A stretch of 34,264 nt of DNA from Halomonas saccharevitans (GCF_900116405.1 NZ_FPAQ01000036.1:1-34264); one strand, 5' to 3'; shown: positions 1 to 8,516, numbered from the stretch's first letter. Numbers and translations are program-made. Notes: generated from the letters alone by a model not told the origin.

Positions 1-2
1 CC

Positions 3-320
3 AGCGGGAACCATGCATTTGACCAAGAGTGCCAGGCCGATGGTATCGAACATCGTCTGATCAAGCCGGGAAGGCCGCAGACGAACGGCATGGTGGAGCG
101 CTTCAATGGCCGCATCAGCGATGTGCTAGCGACAAGGCGCTATACCTCAGGAGAAGATCTGGAGCAGACGCTGAAACGCTATACGTGGCTATACAATCAC
201 CACATTCCCCAGAAGGCGCTGCACCATCAATCACCGATTGCGGTGATGAAGGAATGGCAGGCCAAGCGACCTGAGTTATTTACCAAGCGGGTGGTCAATC
301 ACACGGGACCCGACACTTAG
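3..320 (+). CDS. IS481-type transposase, C-terminal part (5' end outside window)
   Basis: The frame is open from the window edge to a TAG at 318-320, so only the last ~105 residues are present. It contains the end of an rve-type DDE integrase core: a G-R-P-Q-T-N-G-M-V-E-R-F-N-G-R motif, in which the E of VERFN is the last acidic catalytic residue, followed by a YNHHIPQKAL-like stretch typical of IS481 and related IS3-group transposases. The stop lies in a stretch (about 297-320, containing ACGGGACCCGACACTT) that looks like a terminal inverted repeat, so the element probably ends near 320. The other end and target duplication cannot be seen. Family assignment is from motif memory and could also be a close IS3 relative. 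Confidence 0.8.
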   Translation, partial: SGNHAFDQECQADGIEHRLIKPGRPQTNGMVERFNGRISDVLATRRYTSGEDLEQTLKRYTWLYNHHIPQKALHHQSPIAVMKEWQAKRPELFTKRVVNHTGPDT

Positions 321-448
321 GTCAATTCGTCTAGGTTCGCCCTCGCCTGACCAAGCCTCGCTCGCTACCAACAGACAACCGCGCACTTGGCGCCTGCGCC
401 CCTGCCCGCCATGATGGTGGCTTTATTGGGCCGCGGGAGACTCTCGGG

Positions 449-1104
449 ATGAACCAGACACCAGGCGCACCGGCGCCGCTGACGGAGCTGGGCGGCCGGT
501 CGATCCTCTTCGTGATGGCGGCTGAGCCTGAGTACGGCCCGCATCTTCGGAAGCGTTTCACGCCCTTCATGACCGGCGTGGGCCGGTGGAGGCGGCGGTG
601 GAACTCACCGCGGCGCTGGCGGGGCTCGAGGCGCGTGGGCGGCTGCCGGACATGGTGGTGTCGCTGGGCTCGGCAGGCAGCCGGGCGCTGGAGCAGACCG
701 AGGTCTACCAGGCGACCTCGGTCGCCTACCGCGACATGGACGCCACGCCGCTCGGCTTCGCGACGGGCGTCACCCCCTTCCTCGACCTGCCGGCCACCCT
801 GCCCCTGCCGCTGCGCATCCCGGGGATTCGCGAGGCGACGCTCTCGACCGGCGCCGATATCGTATCGGGCGCGGCCTATGACGCCATCGCCGCCGACATG
901 GTGGACATGGAGAGCTACGCCGGCCTGCGCGCCTGCACGCGCTTCGCGGTGCCGCTGGTCGTGCTGCGCGGCATCTCCGACGGCAAGGCGGAGCTGAACC
1001 ATATTGACGACTGGACGGAGTATCTCCACATCATCGACGAGAAGCTGGCCGGCGCCGTGGACCGCCTCGAGGCGGCGATCCGGGAGGGGCTGCTGACGCG
1101 CTGA
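449..1104 (+). pseudogene. MTA/SAH nucleosidase (phosphorylase-type), frameshifted
   Basis: The protein resembles 5'-methylthioadenosine/S-adenosylhomocysteine nucleosidases, which release adenine from MTA and SAH. The first frame (ATG 449, GGGAG-type ribosome site just upstream) gives about 45 residues ending ...FMTGVG. The rest (VEAAVELTAALAG onward, to TGA 1102-1104) lies one frame over. Adding one C in the 581-585 stretch restores TGVGPVEAAVEL, the usual glycine-rich motif, and gives one ORF of about 218 residues, a normal family length. Family landmarks on either side are intact: early E in AAEPEYG, VDMESYAG with the base-binding Glu, and the ISDGKAE motif with the catalytic Asp. The lesion is therefore a single missing base, either a recent pseudogene or a sequencing error. 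The gene stands alone between the IS remnant and the membrane protein gene. Confidence 0.8.
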
Positions 1105-1194
1105 GGGCCGGGCCCGGGGTGCCGTGTCAGTGCCGCCCGGGCACCGAGCTTCTAGGCTGGGGGGGAGGATGCGCCCCGCCAAAGGAGAGTAGAA

Positions 1195-2190
1195 ATGCCC
1201 GCCACCCGCACGACCTCCCCCGCCCTGGAGCGGGTCCACCTGGTGTGGGACCTGCTCATCATCGTGCTGGTGATCGCCAACCTGGCCCTGCTGCTGTTCG
1301 ACAGCCTCTACCTGCTGCCGCCGCTGAACGCCGCCTTCGAGGCCGTGGCCCCCGGCCTGCACGCCGCCTACGAGCGTCACATCCATGCCAACTTCCTCAC
1401 CATCGACCTGGCGTTTGTGTCGATCTTCCTGCTCGACGTGCTGCTGGGCTGGGCGGTGGCCATCGCCGAGCGGCACTACCACCGCTGGTTCTTCTACCCC
1501 TTCGTGCACTGGTACGACGTGCTCGGCTGCATCCCGCTGGGCGGCTTTCGGCTGCTGCGCATCCTGCGCGTCATCTCGCTGTTGCACCGCCTGCAGCGCA
1601 TGGGGCTGATCGACGTGCGCCGCTGGTACCTCTACTCCGTGGTCGCCAAGTACTACGACATCCTGCTGGAGGAGCTCACCGACCGCATCGCCCTGCGCAT
1701 GCTCGACAACGTGCAGCGGGAGATCCGCCAGAGCGACGGGGTCTCCGCCCCGCTGATGGAGCGGGTGGTGCAGCCTCGCAAGCAGGCGCTGATCCGCGAG
1801 ATCGGCCAGCGGCTGGAGGCCATGGCGGGCGACGCCTATGCCCACAACCGCGACGACACCCTGCGCTACGTGCGCGGGCTGGTCGGCCGCACCCTGGCCG
1901 AGAGCCCGGAGCTCAAGCGGCTCGGACGCCTGCCGCTGGGCGGCCAGCTGACCCGGGGGCTCGAGTCCTCGCTCTCGGACCTGGCCTGTCGCCTGGTCGA
2001 CGAGGCCCTCGCGGGCCTCAAGTCGGCGGAGTTCTCCGCCCTGGTGGAGCACCTGGCCGAGAGCGGCTTCGATGCCTGGCTGCGCACCGACCCGCAGACC
2101 GAACAGATCACCGAGCAGGTGCTGGTGGACATGCTGGAGCTGCTCAAGGAGCAGATCGCGGTGAAGGGCTGGCAGCACCGCTATCAGTAG
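1195..2190 (+). CDS. Membrane protein with voltage-sensor-like N-terminal domain, function unknown
   Basis: 331 residues; ATG at 1195 with an AAAGGAG ribosome site. The N-terminal ~140 residues hold hydrophobic segments at about 16-40 and 72-92 and a third at about 100-137 that ends in an arginine-spaced helix (FRLLRILRVISLLHRLQR), the pattern of an S4 voltage-sensor helix in ion-transport domains. No selectivity-filter-like pore loop follows. Instead residues ~145-331 are soluble, helical and charged (ELTDRIALRMLDNVQREIRQ, then an LKEQIAVKGWQ tail). It could be a voltage-sensing protein without a channel pore or a diverged member of the ion-transport superfamily. It ends 14 bases from the convergent merR-type gene, so it appears to be a single-gene unit. 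Confidence 0.7.
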   Translation: MPATRTTSPALERVHLVWDLLIIVLVIANLALLLFDSLYLLPPLNAAFEAVAPGLHAAYERHIHANFLTIDLAFVSIFLLDVLLGWAVAIAERHYHRWFFYPFVHWYDVLGCIPLGGFRLLRILRVISLLHRLQRMGLIDVRRWYLYSVVAKYYDILLEELTDRIALRMLDNVQREIRQSDGVSAPLMERVVQPRKQALIREIGQRLEAMAGDAYAHNRDDTLRYVRGLVGRTLAESPELKRLGRLPLGGQLTRGLESSLSDLACRLVDEALAGLKSAEFSALVEHLAESGFDAWLRTDPQTEQITEQVLVDMLELLKEQIAVKGWQHRYQ

Positions 2191-2204
2191 GCCAGTAGGC
2201 GCCC

Positions 2205-2684
2205 TCAGCTGCGCCGCGCCGTGGGCGGCTCGCCCAGGTCGTGGGCGCCGCCGTGGGCGGTGTCGCTGTCGCACAGCCGGTGGTCGCTGAGCACCTCGAT
2301 GATGCGGCAGCTCTCCACCTTGCCGCCGGCGCACTGGCCGATCATCCGCTTCAGCTCGTCGCGCAGCGCGGCGAGCCGCTGCAGCCGCGACTCCACCTCC
2401 TCCAGGTGGTGCTTGGCGAGGGCGTCGACCTCGTCGCAGCACATGTCGGGGCGGTCCGACATCGCCAGCAGCTCGCGCACCGCCTCCACCGAGAAGCCGA
2501 AGTCCCGGGCGTGGCGGATGAAGGTCAGTCGCCGCACGGCCTCCTCGCCGTAGCGGCGCTGGCCGCCCTCGGTGCGCGCGGCGGCGTGCAGCAACCCGAT
2601 CTGTTCGTAGTAGCGCACGGTTTCCGGCTGGCAGCCGGCTCGGCGGGCCAGCGCGCCGATGCCGAGGCTGGGCGTCTCCGTCAT
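2205..2684 (-). CDS. MerR-family metal-responsive regulator (CadR/PbrR/ZntR type)
   Basis: 159 residues, ATG at 2684 preceded on the minus strand by GAGGAG. Residues ~7-75 form the MerR winged helix (IGALARRAGCQPETVRYYEQIGLL, then EGGQRRY). Residues ~85-115 form the dimerisation helix. Candidate metal ligands are C82/C83, C118, C126 and C138; the Cys near 80 and the Cys pair spaced by seven (118/126) match the pattern of Zn/Cd/Pb sensors. It is divergent from the P-type ATPase gene, and the shared intergenic region carries a MerR-type dyad in an elongated promoter spacer, so it most likely activates the ATPase gene and controls itself. Which metal it answers cannot be read with certainty; the acidic/Cys content favours Cd, Pb or Zn over Cu or Hg. 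Confidence 0.9.
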   Translation of the reverse strand: MTETPSLGIGALARRAGCQPETVRYYEQIGLLHAAARTEGGQRRYGEEAVRRLTFIRHARDFGFSVEAVRELLAMSDRPDMCCDEVDALAKHHLEEVESRLQRLAALRDELKRMIGQCAGGKVESCRIIEVLSDHRLCDSDTAHGGAHDLGEPPTARRS

Positions 2685-2755
2685 GGGGATCTCCTCTATG
2701 CAGGGATGTTTTTACTCGGACCTGTTTATGGGGGGCTTCCACCTCAGACCGCCAC

Positions 2756-2786
2756 TTGAACCTGTAGTTGCTACAGGGTTTATGCT
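2756..2786 (+). promoter_or_regulatory. MerR-type operator-promoter for the metal ATPase
   Basis: A -35-like TTGAAC (2756-2761) and a -10-like TATGCT (2781-2786) are separated by 19 bp, the over-long spacer that MerR regulators need to correct. Inside it lies a perfect 7-3-7 dyad, CCTGTAG-TTG-CTACAGG (2761-2777), the same core as CadR/PbrR/ZntR operators. The ATPase start codon follows at 2819 with AGGAG at 2807-2811. Confidence 0.9.
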
Positions 2787-2818
2787 TCAGACACTACCCC
2801 ACCGACAGGAGCCCCGCC

Positions 2819-5026
2819 ATGGCCACATCGGCATCCCCATCCACCGCCGCGACCCTGACGCTGCGCGTCGAGGGCATGGACTGCGGCGGCTGCGAGCGCA
2901 AGGTCGAGTCGGCGCTGGGTCGCCTGGAGGGCATCGCGGAGGTCTCGGCCAGCTCGGTCACCGGGTCAGTCAAGCTGCACTTTTCTCCACATCCGCCTCC
3001 ACACACCCCTGAGCAGTCCGCGCCCTCCAACGCCGCCATCGAGCGCACGATTCATGAGCTCGGCTACCGCCTGATCAGCGAGGAGGAGGCGGCCGCGCCG
3101 GACGCCCCGGCGCCCTGGTGGCGCACGGCCAAGGGGCGGCTGGTGCTGGTCACCGGCGGCCTGCTCGTCCTGGCCTTCGCGCTGCGCCTGGCCTGGCCGG
3201 CGCTCGGCCAGTGGCCCTTCGTCGCCGCCACCGCGGTGGGGCTGGTGCCCATCGTGCAGGGCGCCTGGGGCGCGCTGAAGCAGCGCAACCCCTTCACCAT
3301 CGAGATGCTGATGAGCGTCGCCGCCCTGGGGGCGCTGGCCATCGATGCCGCCGCCGAGGCCGCGGTGGTGGTCTTCCTGTTCGCCGTGGGCGAGCTCTTG
3401 GAGGGCGTGGCCGCCTCCCGGGCGCGGCGCAGCATCTCGGTGCTGGCGGACCTCACGCCCTCGACGGCAAGGCTGCTGGAGGGCGACGACACCCGCGAGG
3501 TGCCGGCCGCCACCCTCGCGCCCGGCCAGCGGGTGCTGATCCGCCCCGGCGACCGGGTGCCCTGCGACGGGCGCATCTTCGCCGGCGCCTCCGAGCTCGA
3601 CGAGTCGCCGATCAACGGCGAGTCGGTGCCGCGCTCGCGGGAGCCGGGCGACGACGTCTTCGCCGGCACCGTGAACCTGGAGGCGGCCCTGGAGGTGGAG
3701 GTGACGCGGCGCGCCGAGGACAACACCATCGCCCGGGTCATCCGCCTGGTCGAGGAGGCCCAGGCGGCCAAGGCGCCGGTCGCCCGCTTCATCGACCGCT
3801 TCGCGCGCTACTACATGCCGGCGGTGATCGGGCTCGCCCTGCTGATGGCCGTGGTGCCGCCGCTGGTCGCGGGCATGGCGTGGTCGGAGTCGATCTACCG
3901 CGCCCTCGCGCTGCTGCTGATCGCCTGCCCCTGCGCGCTGGTGATCTCGACCCCGGCGGCGATCGCCGCCGGGCTCTCGGCCGGCGCACGCCGCGGCCTG
4001 CTGATCAAGGGCGGCGCGGTGCTGGAGCAGCTCGGCAAGCTCAGGCTGGTGGCGCTGGACAAGACCGGCACGCTGACCGCGGGCGCGCCCAGGGTCACCG
4101 ACGTGGCGACCCTGGTCGCCGGGCATGACGAGGGCGAGATCCTGCGCCTCGCCGCCGCGCTGGAGCGCGATTCCAGCCACCCCATCGCCGTGGCGATCCT
4201 GGCCCACGCCGAGCGCCAGGGCCTCTCGGTGCCGCGGGCGAGCGAGAGCCGCGCCCTGGCCGGGCGCGGAGTCGCCGGTCGGGTCGAGGGGCGTGAGCTC
4301 GCCCTGATCACACCGCGCCACCTGGCCGAGCAGGTCGCCCTGGGAGACGAGCTCAACGCGCGCATCGCCGAGCTGGAGCAGGCCGGCAAGAGCCTCGCGG
4401 TACTGGTCGAGGGCGAGCGGGCGCTGGGGCTGATCGCCGTGCGCGACGAGCCGCGCGACGATGCCCGACACGGCCTGGCGGCGCTTGAGCGCCTCGGCGT
4501 GCGGGCGGTGATGCTCAGCGGCGACAACGCCCGCACCGCCACCGCCATCGGCGAGCAGCTGGGCATCGAGGCCCACGGCGAGCTGATGCCCGGCGACAAG
4601 GCCCATCGCGTGCGGGAGTGGCAGGCCGCCGGCGAGGGGCCGATCGGCAAGGTGGGCGACGGTATCAACGACGCCCCGGCGCTGGCGACCGCCGAGGTGG
4701 GCATCGCCATGGGCGGCGGCACCGACGTGGCCCTGGAGACGGCGGACGCGGCGCTGCTCAAGGATCGCGTGAGCGGCATCGCCGAGCTGATCGACCTCTC
4801 CCGGGCCACGCTGCGCAACATCAAGACCAACGTGGCCCTGGCGCTGGGCCTGAAGGCGGTCTTCCTGGTGACCACGGCGCTCGGCATCACCGGCATGTGG
4901 ATCGCGGTGATGGCGGATACCGGCGCCACGGTGCTGGTGACGCTGAACGCCATGCGCCTGCTGGGCTACCGCTTCTCGCCGGGGCCCGCCCCGGCGGAGG
5001 CGCGCCCCGCTGCGGCCGCGTCGTGA
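2819..5026 (+). CDS. zntA: P1B-type heavy-metal ATPase (Zn/Cd/Pb exporter, ZntA/CadA type)
   Basis: 735 residues from the ATG at 2819 (AGGAG at 2807-2811); the frame stays open further upstream but that would run into the operator. It is an inner-membrane ATP-driven exporter of soft divalent metals. The order is: N-terminal HMA domain with GMDCGGC (C22, C25), membrane helices, actuator NGESV, the CPC membrane metal site (C370-P-C372), the phosphorylation site DKTGT (D414), the SSHP motif, GDGIND, and a final helix with MADTGATVLVT whose Asp matches the conserved Zn/Cd-type Asp. CPC with this last motif indicates Zn/Cd/Pb rather than Cu. An unusual His/Pro loop (HPPPH) extends the HMA domain before its last helix. 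Control by the divergent MerR protein is indicated by the operator. The exact metal is not certain. Confidence 0.93.
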   Translation: MATSASPSTAATLTLRVEGMDCGGCERKVESALGRLEGIAEVSASSVTGSVKLHFSPHPPPHTPEQSAPSNAAIERTIHELGYRLISEEEAAAPDAPAPWWRTAKGRLVLVTGGLLVLAFALRLAWPALGQWPFVAATAVGLVPIVQGAWGALKQRNPFTIEMLMSVAALGALAIDAAAEAAVVVFLFAVGELLEGVAASRARRSISVLADLTPSTARLLEGDDTREVPAATLAPGQRVLIRPGDRVPCDGRIFAGASELDESPINGESVPRSREPGDDVFAGTVNLEAALEVEVTRRAEDNTIARVIRLVEEAQAAKAPVARFIDRFARYYMPAVIGLALLMAVVPPLVAGMAWSESIYRALALLLIACPCALVISTPAAIAAGLSAGARRGLLIKGGAVLEQLGKLRLVALDKTGTLTAGAPRVTDVATLVAGHDEGEILRLAAALERDSSHPIAVAILAHAERQGLSVPRASESRALAGRGVAGRVEGRELALITPRHLAEQVALGDELNARIAELEQAGKSLAVLVEGERALGLIAVRDEPRDDARHGLAALERLGVRAVMLSGDNARTATAIGEQLGIEAHGELMPGDKAHRVREWQAAGEGPIGKVGDGINDAPALATAEVGIAMGGGTDVALETADAALLKDRVSGIAELIDLSRATLRNIKTNVALALGLKAVFLVTTALGITGMWIAVMADTGATVLVTLNAMRLLGYRFSPGPAPAEARPAAAAS

Positions 5027-5030
5027 CGCA

Positions 5031-5057
5031 CGCGCCCGGCCCATGCCGGGCGCGTTT
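5031..5057 (+). terminator. Hairpin terminator after the metal ATPase
   Basis: CGCGCCCGGC (5031-5040), loop CCAT, GCCGGGCGCG (5045-5054): a perfect 10-bp stem followed by TTT, five bases after the ATPase stop codon. Confidence 0.7.
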
Positions 5058-5200
5058 GGCATACGGGAAGGTGTCTGTCAGCATGATCCACACACTCATC
5101 CTGTGATCGGATGACGGCGCCGCCCCCTCACGATAGCGCCCGCGGCGCCCTCCTCCTCTGGCATCGCCTATGCCATCGCCACAGACCCAGGGAGGCCCGC

Positions 5201-6217
5201 ATGACCCACCGCTCCCCGACGATTCCGCCGCTCGATCCCACCCGCGTCGCCGCCATCGAAGCCTTCGGTGGCACCATCACCCCGCTGGAGCCGCTGGGCG
5301 CCGAGGTGCGGGGCATCGATCTCTCCGCCAAGGACGCGCCGCCGCCCGAGGTGCTCGACGCCCTGGAGCGCGAGATGGCGAACCGCGGCTTTCTCGTCTT
5401 CAAGAACGACACGCCGCTGGCCGCCGACGACTTCCTGCGCGCCAGCTGCTGGTGGGGCGGCCGCGAGCTGCACAGCACCCACGGCGTGCACCCGGCCACT
5501 CCCGGGGGCAACCCGCATATCTTTCGCCTCTCGAACGATCAGCGTCACGGCATCCAGGACGTGGGGCCGCAGTGGCACAACGACGGCAGCTTCAATGCGG
5601 ATACCTTCTCGCACTCGGGCTACCACATCATCCGCCCGGCCGAGAAAGGCGGCGGCACCTACTTCGCCCATCAGGGCGCGGCCTATGACGCCCTCCCCGA
5701 GGATCGCCAGGAATTCTGGAGCCGGCTCTCCTCGGTGAACTCGGCCTCGGGCACCGTTCACCCCGTGGTGCACGAGCACCCCATCACCGGGCGCCGCTGC
5801 GTCTGGCTGCACCTCGGCATGACCGGCGCGGTAATCGAGAAGCTGCCCGATGAGGACGCCTTCCGGCTGTTGAACGAAGACGAGCTGAAGCGGCTCTGTC
5901 ACGAGTACAACGATATCTTGAATGCGGGGCTCGAGAACGGCTATGCCATCGCCTTCGAGTATCAGGAGAACGACTGCGTGTTCATCGACAACCTCGCCGT
6001 GGCGCACCGGGCCGCCCCCGAGGCCCACCTGCCCGCCGAGGAGCAGGGCCTGCGCATCATGCACCGCAGCACCGTGCGCGGCGTGCAGGACCTCGCCCCC
6101 GGCTTCGGCCTGCCGCAACACGTCGATATCCAGGGGCCCAACCCGCTCGGGGAAGGCGTCTGGAAGGGCGGCGGCATCGGTTTTCGGTGGGCCGATGGCG
6201 TGCCGATGCAGAACTGA
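5201..6217 (+). CDS. TauD/TfdA-family Fe(II)/2-oxoglutarate dioxygenase
   Basis: 338 residues from ATG 5201, chosen because GGGAGG sits at 5190-5195; the frame is open 90 bases further upstream without a good ribosome site. The iron site can be read as H126-N-D128 (PQWHNDGSF) plus H269 (NLAVAHRA), with a later conserved Arg in the LRIMHRSTVRG stretch that would bind 2-oxoglutarate. The length is usual for the family. Such enzymes couple oxidation of 2-oxoglutarate to hydroxylation or cleavage of diverse substrates (taurine, aryloxyacids, alkyl sulfates, amino acids), and neither sequence nor neighbours identify the substrate. It is flanked by hairpins on both sides, so it is probably transcribed alone. 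It ends in a WKGGGIGFRWADG tail. Confidence 0.88.
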   Translation: MTHRSPTIPPLDPTRVAAIEAFGGTITPLEPLGAEVRGIDLSAKDAPPPEVLDALEREMANRGFLVFKNDTPLAADDFLRASCWWGGRELHSTHGVHPATPGGNPHIFRLSNDQRHGIQDVGPQWHNDGSFNADTFSHSGYHIIRPAEKGGGTYFAHQGAAYDALPEDRQEFWSRLSSVNSASGTVHPVVHEHPITGRRCVWLHLGMTGAVIEKLPDEDAFRLLNEDELKRLCHEYNDILNAGLENGYAIAFEYQENDCVFIDNLAVAHRAAPEAHLPAEEQGLRIMHRSTVRGVQDLAPGFGLPQHVDIQGPNPLGEGVWKGGGIGFRWADGVPMQN

Positions 6218-6288
6218 GGCACGCGCAACGGCCAATACCAGCAGCTGTTAACCGACGGCTGACGCACTGATCGCGCAAAAAGGATCTA

Positions 6289-6316
6289 GCCCGGAGTGCT
6301 CACGGCCACTCCGGGC
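6289..6316. terminator. Bidirectional terminator-like hairpin between convergent genes
   Basis: GCCCGGAGTG (6289-6298) pairs with CACTCCGGGC (6307-6316) across an 8-nt loop. The minus-strand reading is followed a few bases later by a TTTTT run (6277-6281), so it fits best as the terminator of the DUF427 gene, but it can serve the dioxygenase gene too. Confidence 0.65.
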
Positions 6317-6325
6317 CCCCAGCGG

Positions 6326-6655
6326 TCATTCGCTGACGCCCTGGTAGAACACCACCCTTCCCTCGATCTCCTGGATGCTTGCCAGCGGGTTCTCGTAGCT
6401 CCAGGCCACGTCCTCGTACTCGCCGAAGGCGAAGTAGCTGGCATCGCCCTTGAACGGGCAGTGGGTCGTGGTCTCGGAGGGCGTGAGCAAGTCCATGCGC
6501 ACGTCGTCGCGGGGCAAGTACTGGCGCGGCGGGTAGCCGGTCTCGCGGAGTTCGATGGCGCGAGTGGTGTCGGCGATCAAGGTGCCGTCGATGACGACCC
6601 GCACCCGGCGGGCGTGCGGATGCAGGGTGATGCGGGGCTCTGACGTATCGTTCAT
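6326..6655 (-). CDS. DUF427 family protein
   Basis: 109 residues, ATG at 6655 with GGGAG upstream on the minus strand; longer upstream starts lack a ribosome site and read through poorly conserved sequence. The body matches DUF427 as I know it: RVRVVIDGTLIADT, the YFPREDV-like QYLPRDDVRMDLL, the THCPFKGDASYF motif and a YENPLASIQEI end. The family is a small soluble beta-rich fold without an agreed biochemical role. The cell location is presumably cytoplasmic, since there is no signal peptide. The gene is convergent with the dioxygenase and divergent from the coiled-coil gene. Confidence 0.88.
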   Translation of the reverse strand: MNDTSEPRITLHPHARRVRVVIDGTLIADTTRAIELRETGYPPRQYLPRDDVRMDLLTPSETTTHCPFKGDASYFAFGEYEDVAWSYENPLASIQEIEGRVVFYQGVSE

Positions 6656-6842
6656 GCGCGCTCCCTGTGGTGGTGTCTCGTCTCCCGCAGCGTAACATCG
6701 TCGACCAAGGACGAGCGCACCACCGAGAAGAAAGCCGCCTCGGCCCTTGATACGCCGCGACCTCGCACGCAGGTCTTGGGGTAACACTCCGAGAGCGGGC
6801 TATCCTCAGGGTACCCCGCCCTCTCAATGGAAGGAGCATCCG

Positions 6843-7130
6843 ATGAGTAATCGAGACGCCTACGAGCAGAAGCTGCGCGCCAAGCTGGACGAGCTGCAGG
6901 CCGAGGTGGAGAAGCTGAAGGCCCGCGCCCGGAGCGCCGATGCCGATGCGCGCATCGACCGTGAGGAAGAGATCGACCGGCTCGAGGCCCGCCGCGAGGA
7001 GATGCGCAAGAAGCTCGAGGAGCTGCGCCACTCCGGTGACGAGGCCTGGGACGACATCCGTGCCGGTGCGGAGCGCGCCTGGGAGTCGCTGAGCGACGCG
7101 ATCGAGAAGGCGCGTTCGCGCTTCAAGTAG
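6843..7130 (+). CDS. Small coiled-coil protein (sll1863-like stress protein family)
   Basis: 95 residues from ATG 6843, with GGAAGGAG just upstream deciding this start over one about 100 bases earlier. Almost the whole protein is one charged amphipathic helix, with heptad-like stretches such as KLDELQAEVEKLKARA and EEIDRLEARREEMRKKLEEL, ending in DDIRAGAERAWESLSDAIEKA. This layout is shared with small coiled-coil proteins annotated as sll1863-family stress response proteins; the function is not established. There is no signal peptide or membrane segment. A strong terminator follows, so it is a single-gene unit. Confidence 0.85.
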   Translation: MSNRDAYEQKLRAKLDELQAEVEKLKARARSADADARIDREEEIDRLEARREEMRKKLEELRHSGDEAWDDIRAGAERAWESLSDAIEKARSRFK

Positions 7131-7159
7131 AGCCGCCCGCTAACGTGCACCGAACGCAC

Positions 7160-7199
7160 GACGCCCGCCAGACCTCGCGGTCGGCGGGCGTCGCTTTTT
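7160..7199 (+). terminator. Rho-independent terminator
   Basis: GACGCCCGCC (7160-7169) pairs with GGCGGGCGTC (7183-7192), with a further inner GACC/GGTC pairing, followed by GCTTTTT (7193-7199). It lies 30 bases after the coiled-coil gene and faces the end of gltS. Confidence 0.9.
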
Positions 7200-7226
7200 G
7201 CTCACCGGATAGCCCTGGTGATGGCC

Positions 7227-8432
7227 TCAGGCGAAGGCGTTGAGGCACCAGGTGATGGCCGGGATGGCGACGATATCAATCAGCACGGCGCCGCACAGCG
7301 GCACGATGATGAAGGCCTTGTGGGAGATCACGCGGTAGTGCTCGCACACGGCGCTCATGTTGGCCACGGCGTTCGGCGTGGCGCCCATGCCATGGCCGAT
7401 GAAGCCCGCGGTGAGCACCGCCGCGTCGTAGTTGCGGCCGAGCAGGCGAAACAGTACGAACACGCCGAGGAAGACGATGGCCAGGGTCTGCACCAGCAGG
7501 ATCAGCAGCAGCGAGCCGCCCATCTCCTGCAGCTGCCAGATCTTGAGGTTCATCATGGCCATGGTCAGGAACACGCCGAGCGCCACGTCGCCGAGGCTCG
7601 ACAGGGCGTTGTCGGGCATGCTGACCCAGTGGAAGCGGTCGTTGAGGTTGCGCAGCACGATCGCCACGAACATGGCGCCCACGTAGCTCGGCAGGATGAT
7701 GCCGAGGTGCGTCGCCAGGCTCTCCTTGAACCACAGGCCGAGCACCATGATCGGCACGACGATCGCCAGCACGCGCAGCAGCATCGGGCCGTCGATGCTG
7801 GCCACGGTGGGGCGCTCCTCGGCGGTCAGCTTCTCCAGGTCATGCACGTCTTCGGCTTCGATCGGAATCTGGCGGCGATCGATGATCCAGCGGGCGATGG
7901 GCGCACCGATCACGCCGCCGATGATCATGCCGAAGGTCGCCGAGGCGATGGCCGCGGTGGTGGCGCCTTGGGCGCCCAGCGCTTCCGCTTCCGGGCCGAA
8001 GGCCGCCGCGGCGCCGAAGCCGCCCTCGAGCGAGGTGGCGCCGGCCATCAGGCCGATCAGCGGGTCGAGGCCCAAGAGGCTCGCCATGCCGATGCCCACG
8101 CCGTTCTGCATCAGCGCCAGCAGCCAGCAGGCCACCAGGTAGACGCCCAGCGCCTTGCCGCCCTTCTTGAGCAGCGCCAGGCTCCCACCCAGGCCCACGG
8201 TGGTGAAGAAGGCGATCATCAGCGGGCTCTGCATCGCGGTGTCGAGCTCGAAGGTGACCAGGCCCAGGTCACGCAGCAGCCAGGCCAGCAGGGCAAAGCC
8301 GAAGCCACCGACCACCGGCGTGGGCACGCAGAAGTGCTCCAGCCACTTGAGGCGACGCTTGAGGCCGGCCCCGATCGCGAGCAATAGCAGGGCCAGTGCC
8401 GTGGTAGTCACGGCATCCAGGGAGAAGTGCAT
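7227..8432 (-). CDS. gltS: Sodium/glutamate symporter GltS
   Basis: 401 residues, ATG at 8432 with CGGAGC upstream. It is a multi-pass inner-membrane protein (about ten hydrophobic segments) of the ESS/GltS family, which imports glutamate with Na+. Recognisable marks are the CVPTPVVGGFGFAL stretch near the N-terminus, the TSLEGGFGAAAAFG loop in the middle and the GHGMGATPNAVANM motif near the C-terminus, which repeat each other in the inverted two-fold architecture of the family. It follows the hutG gene on the same strand after 84 bases, so glutamate made by formimidoylglutamase and glutamate taken from outside may be handled together. Substrate specificity is inferred from the family. Confidence 0.92.
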   Translation of the reverse strand: MHFSLDAVTTTALALLLLAIGAGLKRRLKWLEHFCVPTPVVGGFGFALLAWLLRDLGLVTFELDTAMQSPLMIAFFTTVGLGGSLALLKKGGKALGVYLVACWLLALMQNGVGIGMASLLGLDPLIGLMAGATSLEGGFGAAAAFGPEAEALGAQGATTAAIASATFGMIIGGVIGAPIARWIIDRRQIPIEAEDVHDLEKLTAEERPTVASIDGPMLLRVLAIVVPIMVLGLWFKESLATHLGIILPSYVGAMFVAIVLRNLNDRFHWVSMPDNALSSLGDVALGVFLTMAMMNLKIWQLQEMGGSLLLILLVQTLAIVFLGVFVLFRLLGRNYDAAVLTAGFIGHGMGATPNAVANMSAVCEHYRVISHKAFIIVPLCGAVLIDIVAIPAITWCLNAFA

Positions 8433-8516
8433 GGCGATGCTCCGTTCTTGCTGCCGCCAGGTGGCGGTCCGAGTGGTTGTTACCGCTATGAGGCGGTTTG
8501 GATCATGAGATGAGAA

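Noticed and set aside
331..2742. Open minus-strand frame of about 800 codons
   Set aside because: It is the low-stop shadow of GC-rich genes on this stretch; its translation is Arg/Ala/Gly-rich and lacks family motifs, while the nucleosidase, membrane protein and MerR frames are clearly real.
2966..5062. Open minus-strand frame of about 700 codons opposite the metal ATPase
   Set aside because: The plus-strand ATPase has all P-type motifs; the antisense frame is compositional shadow.
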